Assembly: GCA_002633005.1 (NCBI GenBank)
Contig: NMRA01000254.1
Location: 305,021 to 369,020, forward strand
DNA: 64,000 nucleotides
Origin: Phoronis australis
Taxonomy: Eukaryota; Phoronida; Phoronidae
Reading direction: 5' to 3'
In this document: positions 35,401 to 47,400 of the stretch, in pieces
How the letters are laid out: each line of letters begins with the position of its first letter
How positions within the stretch are numbered: position 1 is the stretch's first letter
Made by a program: the position numbers and the translations under genes
Notes under the pieces: model-generated
Databases searched by the model: none
What the model was told of the DNA's origin: nothing
Seen by the model: the letters and a program-made list of their open reading frames with translations, nothing else

Positions 35401-38400
35401 CTCTTGACCTATTAACACTTAGCTGACGCTATTTGAAAGCCCAACAAAGTATGTATCATTACATCAAGTAAGCTTTTCCAGAAATACCATGGAATGTTCA
35501 CGGAAGTGAAAAATACGGTAAAAGGCTGTTCAAGATAGGCACATCTTTGCCAAGTCTTGACTGGATTTCTCACAATCAAGTATTATGACCATAGTTCTAA
35601 CCTCACCAGTTGCACTTCTTTGACAATGTTAAGTAAATTGTCTTTTCTTACAATCGATAGACGTACTAATTCTATCGAAAGAGAAGCTAACTTTATGCTT
35701 TGAAAGTGTTGACGTGACTGCACGCTACCAAAAATTTATTCCTGTCTGTGAAATGTAGCATGAACGTGATGAATAAATGACCAAACACAGGGCGTAAACT
35801 TACTAAGTAGCGTTCTCACAGCTTATGCCAGGTATTTTCCTTCGAAAGAGTTGTCTTTTTACGAGAAAAGCATGACGTATTCAATGTGTCACGGAACCTC
35901 CTACATGTTTTTGCTACTTGTATCTTCAGGAACCAAAGTACCAAAGTAGGGAGCAGTTTGTGGTTGATGAGCTCAACTTTATATTACAACGTGTTGCTTG
36001 CAGACAACTTGTAGGATTCTTTTTATTATCACACCCGAAACACGTTAAAATATGCGAAAATAGTTTTTCTTTTCTGGCAATGTCTTTCTGGTAAAATTAA
36101 AACGTCCATCGATAGAGATAGTGACCGCACCGATAGAGATAGAAGTACGCCGATAGGGACAGTGGTAATTAAGCCGATGATTTGTCTGTCGATAAATGTA
36201 GTGACTGTACTTTTAGAAATTGTTAGAAGATAGCACTAACAAAAGAGTTCACGTGTTCACCTGAATAAATGTTGTTAACGAGAACGCCTCTGCAGTTTGC
36301 CACAAATGAGGACAAACTGTATTTGGAGACCGATCAGAAAGAAATTTCAAATCATAGTTTCGTGCCCTTTATGATTAATGAATTATTAGAAGGCCTACAG
36401 TTTGTAGATTGCAGTGTTGTTCGTTTCGACAAGATGCAGGTCTCACTTCCATCTGTTTCCATGTAGAAGTGTTCAACCTTAAACATGACTACCATTCGAA
36501 GGTCCACTTGTGATCAGTCTCCCTCGAGAGACGTTTGCTTACGACAACACTACAGTCAAAGTTGAGTGTCGCGTCTCCAGCATTGCTAAGGAATTTCCCA
36601 TTACTCGGGTGGAATGGTTCTTCAACGGTCACAAAACCGTATCATACAATGTACGGCACGACAGAGAATCACCGGATGTAGGAGGTCGACTGAAATGGAG
36701 ATTCTCAAAAACCAGCCTGACCAAAGTTGAAAGCAAGTTATTTCTTGACCAAGTAAACCAACAAGACCTGCTCTCGAACATCACCTGTGCTGCTAAAGCA
36801 CAGGGCGACTGGTTCGCCAATGCGGTCTCGTTCCTTTATGTAGGTGGTAAGTGATGGTGATTTATGGAAAGTTTAACCACTTCATCCATTGGACTATTGA
36901 AAATGAATAGACATACTGTATTTCAGATTGACCTATTACTATTTTAAGTGCATAGGTTACGATCACATTTAATGTGATTCTATAATAAATAAGTCGACAC
37001 AATGTTTACAACGTAGAACAAGAAAAATGCACTAAATGATAATTATTTGACATGAATCAACTAAAGGCAGACTAACAAAAATATGATGCACCAAACAAAC
37101 CTGACCTTTGTTTGTTTTAGATTGCGTTGAATGAAAAGCATATAAGTTATATTTGTCATTTATTCCAAGGCCTTTCAAATTCAGTAACCGTTCAGCCTTC
37201 TCGCGTCTACACCAAGCCAGGAGCTAGTGTTATTTTGCCGTGTCGGTATAGCGTAGAATCTGGCTTCATGGTAAGATCCTTGGAGTGGAGGGAACACCCT
37301 GGTGATAGTGCTCTTTTCAAACAAGAGTGGATTCGTGACATGGCGATTGCCTGGTGGCGTGATAACCTGCATTTTAGCGACAGTGCTTACCACACTGACT
37401 TTGGAGAGTTCTTGGGAAACAAAAAGAAGCCGCTAGGAAGGGCTAACCTCAGGCTATTTAAAGTGAGGAAAGGTGGCAAATATTCATGCATCATGAAGGT
37501 TCGCTCGTCAACAGGGGAAGACAAAGCATACGATGATGACATTGACGTTATTTTGGGCAGTGAGTAGTTAATTAAAGTAGAAGGCAACATTTTTTCATGT
37601 CACTTTTCGTAAAAATACAATTCTCTGATTATCCCAGACATCTGTTTCAATTAATTACGGCTTCTCGTACTTTGATTAATTAGTCGTGCCCTACTCCGGA
37701 AGTGACGTTTAGGGAATTAAAAATTTCATGCCATTTTGTTTCTGCGTTTGAGTGTACTGTGAAGATCTCTTCGTCCTGGTTTCCTAACTTTGACGTCACC
37801 ATTTCCCATCGACGAGTATTCTAAGACAAACTGGGTTGTTACAGAAATCAATTACTTTGTATTCAGGGATCGTTTAGTTTGTAGTAGCCTGAAAATGGCT
37901 GGATTCGGCGACCCATATCACAGACACAGTGACGTAGTGACGAGGAATTTTTTTAACGAACGGTCAGTCTGTGGATACTGTATTTGAGCCCGAGTTTAGT
38001 GAGGTACAACAGGCACAGGCAGCTGTTGAGAGGTATGAGGCACAGACTGAGAACGTCTTGGTCCAAATCCACGGCGTACACTGTTATGCCGACCTCAATG
38101 GAATGCATGTGCTGTTCCCAGTAGATGGTGACTTGAGCATCCAAACCGCTTACATGTACATCCTGCCGTGTGACTCCGTTGTCACACACCTAGCTCCAAT
38201 ACTTTAATCAAGTCCACAATAAACTTATTAAAGTTTGGCCTGATCACTGGACGACGAACTGTCCTCCTCACTGGGTGTCGAACTGTATTCACTCCCACTA
38301 CTCGACATCTCTGCAAGGCTGCTTACAGGCTCTGGGCAGGAGGCAACACCAGCATAGGGCAAATCACTGCTAGTTCCCGGAATTTCACGCTCTGGGGTAC

Positions 38401-41400
38401 GTTCTGAGGTACGGGTGACATTAGATGAAGGCAGGCTCCAGTCACAGGGGCTCGCGAGGCTTCTCGCCTCAATATGCACTCCTCGGGGGTGGCAACGGGA
38501 CAGTGCCGGGAATCAACAGCGTTGTTTTACAGGACCCTTCATCAATTCCGCAAAAACATCTCTTTCGTAATCACACGGAAGAAAATGCTTGCCACGCACT
38601 CGGTACTTCACATATTGCTTTGAACGTTTTGTGGACGGGTAAAGCTGCGTTCTTCACACGAACGAGCCAATTACGACGAAGTGTGTCATCTTTCGGAGAG
38701 CGAAGTAATGACATTCCCAAAGTGCGAGTGAGACGATAATGAGTTCATTCCGGTACGCAGCAAGCTTGCGGCATGTTGACTGAGTCGTAAACAAACGCAA
38801 ACAACGAATGAACTTATCACAAGCGAGGTAAAACAATGACTGACTCGACAGCTCACATAGTCAGACTATATGAAAACACTATGTCCGGAACTTCTTAACC
38901 CCGTAAACGTCACTTCCAGAGTAAGGCACGGCTAATTAATAAAATTACCGGAAGACAGTAATTAACTGAAGATATGCTTGGGATAATCAGCGAACCGTAT
39001 TTTTACTAAAATTGACATGAAAAAGGTCGCCTTCTCCTTTAATGCTTTGTAAGTCGAAAATAAACATTGTATAAAACCAGTATTAGCTGTTGCCGGAACC
39101 AATTGTCGGAGTGTCAATACATTTGAAACTTGCGACAAGGCGAGAAATGTTCTTTCGAGTGATAACCTGCATAACACACGGCGTCAAAGTAATACTCAAG
39201 AAACTAACTCGTGTGAAAGAATGAGTGCCATCTTGGTCTGCTTCGGTAGTTTCTCAGTTTTGTTTTTGTCGAATTTAACAAGGAGTAGCTCCAGGAACGA
39301 GTTTCAACTTACACAGCCAAATTTCTCAAGTGGAACAAACTCGAGTCAAATTTTGTCAGATGCTTTTCACTCAGTCGTCAAAGAACAAGTTGTTTTCGAA
39401 ACAACTTGCATCTCTATTAAATGCAGTGTTTAAATTATACACATACCACCCAACCAGGAAACAGATCGTACATGTAATCCGCTGTCTAAATGTTAAAAGG
39501 GTACCAAACCCGGCTTCAGGTAATCAATAGATACTAAAAACGACTTTCCCATCCAGTACTATGAAAAAATAATGCTCAGCAACCTTTGACAACCCTCAAC
39601 AGTTTGGAGGAAAAATTGAGAATTGCTTTCAAAGTCTGCTAAACGGGGCAAGCGTAACCTACGCTTTTAGCAAATTAAGTGGCAACAGTGGGAAAAGACC
39701 ACCAACCAAGGACCATCATATCCAATCTGTGACATAGAGGGTATGTGTTTTAATTGATGCTACATTTAACGTGGAAGGTTGACCCCAATGATGCATTAGC
39801 AGGTGACACATCAAAACAATTTTTAGTATCCTTTGAAAACATGAACGGTGGGTCGAGGTGTGTCTTCTCATCACCTATCAGACGGCGAATATGCCCTCTT
39901 ACCGTGAGAATCTTGCCGGTACTTTCCAAGATGACGCAGCTTGTATTTAGACTTTCTCTTTTCGCGAGTAGTGACTGCACCTAATACATTTTGAATATTT
40001 CCTCCCCAGATGATTGTTAGGACGTAATCGGTCGGTTTAAGCAGCTGATCCGCTTTCTGTTCCGGCGTCCTACATACATGTACTGTCTCAAAAATTTTTG
40101 AACGTTGTATTACTTTACTTCTTTCCTCTTTCATTCATGTATTTGTGTAAGTAATTAAATCTACCATTTCCTTTGTGTTTGAGCTGTTATGTCAGACTTA
40201 GTGAAACAAAATTTGTCTTTCATATTTGTCAGATCCTGTTTTCGGCACAATCTCTCAAAGAGCATTTGCTCCCAGAGGTTCAACTGCCAAAATTTCTTGT
40301 CAAGTTGCAAGCCACAGCCCGAGGAACTTTCTATGGAAAATTGGGTGGTTTAAGAACGAACAACTGATTGGCTTTTACCAATTTGACGACCACGGCCCTT
40401 CATGGAATCTCAAACAAGGACAGGTGATAGACAATCGTATTCACATTGAGCCCGGACGCCATACTTGTACGCTTCACAAATGCGGCATCTCGCTTCTTCT
40501 GGAGGACGTAGGGTACGCTGACGAGAAGTCAAAGTTCACGTGTTATGCGAGTGCTCAAGGAAACTGGGTGCTAGAATTGTACTCTCGAATTCACGTGGGT
40601 GGTATGGTATATTTTGAACTACTACTTGCATGCTCATCGATGTCAGTTTGACCTTTAAGCTTGAAGTTTATCGTTCATTTGATTTTGTGCTGTGTTGTGG
40701 GCTTTACTTTGCTCAGTGCAATACCCAAAATGCCCGTGGTATCAAGATACTCAAGCATTAGAAAACCACAAGGGAGTGAGTGCACTACCCTCTAACATTG
40801 CGCCACCTTTACTGAAAATTGGTCCTGTGGAAACATGATGAACGACGCAAGGAATTCCGTGTGCGGGCATCATTGCGCATGCCCTGGTCGGAAATATACA
40901 TTGTACCGCTCACATCACCACCACTTGCACACGCCTTTATGCATTGTTCTTGTTTGGGCTTAAGCCACTGGATCGGAGCTCCCTTTATTTTGTCATGACT
41001 TAATGTTACGTACGACGTCGGTTTCATTGCCTTAACCATTCCACAATGCTAATGCTTTCGTAGCACTGTGAAAGAGTGTATGAGTGCACTTGCTTGGCTT
41101 CGCCGGTTCCAACGACTTCTATTGCAATCAGTTGACCATGCGTAACCGGGAAAGAAGTACAGCCAAGGGCAGTCATTGAGTTCAGGATTGGTGTTTGATG
41201 GAAGCACTGAACACTGAGTTAGCTGTGGGTTTTGCCGGGTAGTGCAAACATCAGTGGATTTGCCGCCTCTGTTCCACTCTGCCAAAGGCTGTGTGAACCA
41301 TCTGACGGGACAGCTTTGGGTAATTTCATTGTTAAATCGCCACGTGTGACAACTCAAACTTTATTCTGACTCCCATTTTTGTCCCTATTGCTCGCAATGA

Positions 41401-44400
41401 AAATGACAACAGGCTAAGAGAAAAGTAGTTAAAAAGTAAAACTGCACTTTTTGGCCCCAAACCACAACTCTCCTGTTAACACTGGATTCTGAAAGCAAGT
41501 TTAATACAGATTCCACGAATGTGGTGCAAAAGTGTTGTCACCCAATTAGATTATTTTGCAGTTATCTGAGGTCCACCTAAAATCGCAGTATATGTTTTCT
41601 GAAAGAAAAGCGACCAGAACGGTCGATTTTAATGAAATCTCTTTTAAATGAAAAATTCACCAGTTACCTCAAAACGCTGTTCGAAAATTTCAATTAGTCT
41701 TTTCGCTTGGTTTCTATGACATGTCAACTCGCAAAATGCAAGGTACCTTTGTAAAAAATAGCAGTCGTATTCGTCTTTGTTACATTACGCAAATACCAGA
41801 ATTAAATTTGGAAAGTCTCAGCAAAATCCACAGAGTCGTTTTCGAGAACTCGTTTTCCTAAGTTCAAATTAAATCAATTTGCAAAGCCGAGGAAAAAATA
41901 AATCGTGAAAGGTTATACTTTCAAGGTCCTCGGTTAATTATTCGGTGAAAATTTGCTTTCGGTCGATATAACCTGTACACCCCTTAGCTACGGTCATTAT
42001 TTCAACATTGAACAACAACATGTCATTTGCATTTGCAGTGCATAATTCACTTAATTAACAAAAAAACGTTTAATTTAATCCAAGTCGAGTGCATCGATTC
42101 CAAATAGGTCACGGGCGTAGCCAACATATTAAGTGGGTCAAGCTGGTGCATTGTGGTCCGCATAAAAATAGACACACCACGCGCTGTTAAACTCCTAACC
42201 CAAGTACAAAATGGATACAGAAATCAGGTCGGTGGCTAAAGCACGTCGTGAGCATGAGAACTTACAGCGGTTGTTTGCTTCCAACGTGGTTCTGATCAGT
42301 CTTTTTGCCAAGCTACACGGTATTTATTTCGTACCGTAATCGTTCGGGTTAACGCCCTGGGCGGTTAAATTGGCGAACCCAAAAAATCGGGGGAGGGCGG
42401 TTAACCTAGCAGTGGGCGGTTAAATCGAAAATCCACCTAAAGTAGGGGATGGGCGGTTAACCGAACATGGGCGCTTATTACGACAGTCAACCGCCCTGGG
42501 CGGTTAATCTTACCTGGCGATCTAAATCCCGACACGACACTAATACTCGGAACGCGTAGCCCTTTTCAAAGAGCTTCATCGTCACGTCGCCAAATGACTG
42601 TAAAAACGTCATAACAGCGGATGATCCCAACAAAGGTTCTCTTGCCCTCAGATTAGTCATTCACTATTAAATTAACAAAATTGCTGAGTAATAGCCCCGT
42701 GCCGTCCTGCGGTGCGCAGACGACAAGTGACTACGAAGCCTCCACTTGAATTAAAACTGTTTCAAGATGTGACCCTGCTTAAGTGCGCGCGTGCAAGCTT
42801 CACGTGTTGCAGAGGTCAGACATCAAATTTATGGTCTCGTACTAGATGTAGCTGTCAAGTTCTGAGTCAGAGAGCAGTTTTAAAATTGGTTGTAATAAAA
42901 GTTTGAAAAACTTAACTCTGCTGTTTTTTTGTGTTTGGGATGTTGTAGTCGACACTCCGTGACTCAATGACATTTTCTGCGTATGGTTTTGCGGCTAGCT
43001 GTCTTATCTCGACAGACCGGCATTGCTCTCTTGCCGTTACGCCAAACATGTCATGCAAAGAAGTAAGACAAGGATCGGGGGTGGTCGAGCCAGTCGTCGA
43101 TCATGAATAAAATTTCAAGCAAATGCATAAATATGTTACAAAATGTCAGAAAACAGCAATGTTTCAATTCATTATTCTAAACGATCACCTTACCAAACTT
43201 CGTGGTGGAAAAACATTTATTTTCATGCAAGATGTCCAGATTATCATATTCATATCACTTGTAATATCGCACTGCGGCACTGTTCGGTCCCGCTGTTATC
43301 GCGCAATGTCTCAGTCGGCTGACAATCGTGACTTGGAAATGCCGTCAAGTAATATAACGGCCTCTTTCAATATGCATCTCGTTTTTTATGGCTAAAGATN
43401 NNNNNNNNNNNNNNNNNNNNNNNNNNNNNNNNNNNNNNNNNNNNNNNNNNNNNNNNNNNNNNNNNNNNNNNNNNNNNNNNNNNNNNNNNNNNNNNNNNNN
43501 NNNNNNNNNNNNNNNNNNNNNNNNNNNNNNNNNNNNNNNNNNNNNNNNNNNNNNNNNNNNNNNNNNNNNNNNNNNNNNNNNNNNNNNNNNNNNNNNNNNN
43601 NNNNNNNNNNNNNNNNNNNNNNNNNNNNNNNNNNNNNNNNNNNNNNNNNNNNNNNNNNNNNNNNNNNNNNNNNNNNNNNNNNNNNNACAATTGGTGAAAA
43701 ATAGCACAAAACAAAAGTAGAATAGAACAGATTCGCACAGTAAGCTCAACGCAAAACCAAGTGGCGGGAAGCGCTTGCCTCCTAAAACGTCACTTCCGGA
43801 AAAGCGGACGAGTAATTAATAAAATTACGAAAAGCTGTAATTAAGTGAAAAATATGTCTAGGATAACCAACCAACCTTATTTTAGCTCAAAATGACATGG
43901 AAAAAGGTTGCCTTCGCCTTTAAAACAGGGTTCAGTGCCCTTTTAGAAATTCGAAGATGGCGTACGAAACTGTGGACTCTTGTGTAGACGGCATGTTCGA
44001 CAAAGGATCAGTGAAAACAGTTCCTTCTGCAGACCTGGGTCAGAATCTTGTTTTTGTACTCTGAATCGAAGTTGTCACGACAACTGTATGCTCGTGCTCG
44101 AGTGTGTTATGGTTTATGCAGATGAGAGCATTCTCTTAATCTGCACTTGAAGACTACAAGAAACTTGATATAATCTCCAGGAAGAATTCATAACTTCAAG
44201 TAAAAGCACGAGATTTCAAGTAAAAAACTCGAGATTTTGCGTAAAATGTAAGATTTTGAGTCCGCACTGGACCTTATTCAGGTGCTAAGAGACAACGTAC
44301 AGTATCTGTCACTAATATGACACGATTTGGACCCACAGATAGGAATACAAACGCAGTCACGTCATATGTTCAAAAAGTGCAGGCCTTTACTTTTCTGATC

Positions 44401-47400
44401 CCAGTAACCATGGGGGCAATTTATCAATTGATTTTTTAACAAAATTATGTGTTTGGATTAATCTGTATTCTCGACAACGGGTGGCACCAGTATTATACTC
44501 CCGAGGAGTTGAAAAGGATTAGTATTGACCAGGTCTATGAACAGCGAATAATTTTCTAAGTGTTTAGCAACTTGTCGAGCTGCTTACGTCTAGCGTAATA
44601 ATTAGTAGTTTTTATTTTAAATTTGGTTTGATTTGGCGTAGTCCAAAACGAGAAAACGATGTCATACAGAACAAGCGATTACCTTTAATGCTGAGGTCAA
44701 AATAAATGTAAACTACATGTAGGATTAGAAATTAATCCATGGTGTACTGGAAAACAGAATGACAGACATTTATCTCGAGTTCGCACTAAACTAGAGAGGA
44801 CGGATGTCAAACCGAATTCCCTTTAATTTAGGAAGATTAGACCGGTCTTTGTCTGAGTTCTTTCCAATATTCCTTCCACTGGTGGCGATTACTTTTCCAA
44901 AAGTTTTAAAGCTCATATTGTCTGATTTGTCTGTCTTTGTGTCTAATAGTGACGTCATCAGTGTTTCCTCTTCAGCGACTAATTGCCGTCACAACATTGA
45001 GTACATTAGACATGTCTAGGCTGCTTATTTCACTAAAACTCGTGAAAGTCCGATATGCATGTGATACATGTATTTTGTTCAGCTTCAATAAATTTCCTCA
45101 GTTGGTTGTTCTAGTTCGTGCAACTTTCCCCTTCCGGTAAGTCCGGGATTTCCCTTACGAACAAAATCTAATTAGTGCGAGTTTTGCCTTAGTATCAATT
45201 GCTAACGCCACGTTCATTGATTTGCTTTCACTGGACTAGCGCATAGTGAACAACCTGCGAGTAGCAGATAAAGCTATTCTGTATCAAACCATGCACCTGG
45301 TAAGAGTTGCAATGCGAGAAATTTTGTAAAGAAAAAATGTAGTAAAAATCGGAAGCCGTTCACCATGCATGTACGTGGTACTCCACTCTTAACTGCCTGA
45401 TGGCTTGGAACACTGAAGCCCAACGTTGTATGTATGTACATGTACATGTAGCAAGAACAGTGAGACTGCGATGTTGACCACGCAAAATTACGCGGGTGAA
45501 AGGCGAATGTCTCTCGATTAGGCCGGAGCTCATTAGCAGTAGCCAAAATGGCGGCGGCCATTGGTGTGATAAGTCTGCAATGTTAGAATGTTGATGTATG
45601 GAATAGAATTCACGAAATATGAAAACAATTTACTGTTTCTGATTAATAAGAAAAGTTCAAGTACACAATACCCCGACCAGAACTATGGCAAACAGCCCTG
45701 GTCCTCCCAGCATCTTCACCTTTCTTTTCCACTGAGCGAAAAAAGTTTTGTTTAAAAACATTTGAAAGTGTGTTGGAAGTAGGCCAATAACGCTTAACCA
45801 ATTTTTGCTGATGTGAGGTGTCCTAGGTATAACAGAACTCTCTGCAGAATTTCTACTCGCCGCTAGCCACATATATTAAGTTTGGAATACTAAGAAATAA
45901 GAAGGAACATTATTTTTTTCATCGACAACAATCTAAAAATCAATCACAGGCCATTTGTAACTTTCACTTGCAGTACGAACCACTGAACTGAATGCCCATA
46001 CAACCCAGCGAACACCAGTTCTTAATGAGATCGGACTAGGTAAAATCGAATATGACAAAAATTGGTGAGTGCCACCATATTATGGTACGCCTGTCGTTTG
46101 GAACAAACGAGCATTCTTGTAATTACATGATTGTTACCCTAAAGTAAGCGAGTCTTCAATATTAGTTGTGCTCAGATGTGTGCGAGCAGGTCTAAACAAG
46201 TCTAGGTTCCTCAAGTTGCACCAAATTAAGAAACTATGCGACATTTTCCAGCAGCTACCGCCTTGTTACATTAGACTACTAATGGCATTTCCGTTTGTTA
46301 CCTGCAGACGAGAGCACCTCGGTTAAAGTTGAACCACGCGCCCTTTACACTAGAGTTGGACCGGGTGTTGACGTAAGCATAGCCTGTCGGTACACTGTTC
46401 TAACAGGTTATTACTTGGATCGTATAGAATGGACCCGTGGCGACTCTACAAAGATCTTCCAGCAGTATTGGAGGAATTTCTCGTCCTCCGTTGAATGGTT
46501 CGAGAGATTTCGCACCGAACCCAGACGGGCAAATGTCTCTAGCAAAGGAACGTTTCTTGGCAACACAGTTTACCCCAATAGAGTTGCTGGCCTCAAAATA
46601 CATAACTTCAACGAAGACGACGCTGGCGTTTACAGCTGTTTAGTTAAACTTGTCTCCAGCACTGGGCAAGCTGTTGAGATTAAAGATGAAAGCAATGTCA
46701 TGGTTAGAAGTAAGTCGCGACTGTTTGAGAAGCATCGGACGTTTTGTTCGAACACAACCGACGGTGTTCAGTGATGTGGGTGTTAGAAAATCCAGGAAGT
46801 CAAAAAATTTTGTTTGACAACTTCTTTGCCAATACGTCTGGCAAAAAATGAGTGCAAATGATCAAAGAACACAATAAACAGTCTTACCTTTTTAAGAGAT
46901 AAGTCTGAATATTTGGGCTTTCTGGTTTTCAGCATCTTTTCACTGGGATCCCGGTGGCACCGGTAACTATCGGCTGGCAATGCACACAGGATTATTACGC
47001 TACCTCATTGTGCGGGGCTGGTGACCAATTAGCCTATTAGAGTACCGTGTTTGTCATTACGAGCATAAGTATTTTGCATGTTGAAATGTGGAACTGTCCT
47101 CTGTCACTGGCTCGAATCTGAGGATCATCAAGTGCAAACTTGGACTAGAAAACCATCTGTATAAAACATAATACACCCGAGCACAGAGTAATAAACACCT
47201 ACTCCATCTTAAGTTCGTACACTGTACATGTACAATAGCAAAAAATGTCAAAAGCAATTGCAAAATAGAATTCGAGTCTGGACCCTGTACCCAAACTTTT
47301 AATTCCTGACTTAGACTCAATACGTGACCGATCATATCGCACTATTCGCAACTTTACTCAAGCATACACCCATGATCTGGCTGTTTTAAGTCCTTCCAAA

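Larger units (their letters stand above)
40602..46307. other. large intron (5.7 kb)
   Basis: Contains the GGCGGTTAA repeats, an N gap and Kolobok copy D. No further Ig exon was recognised on either strand; the V-C2 alternation is complete without one. Two minus-strand open frames at 40.8-41.4 kb (Cys- and Trp-rich) have no recognisable domain. Confidence 0.6.

Noticed and set aside
40809-41357. Two minus-strand Cys/Trp-rich frames in the largest intron
   Set aside because: No recognisable family, no splice or homology support; may be an old repeat.
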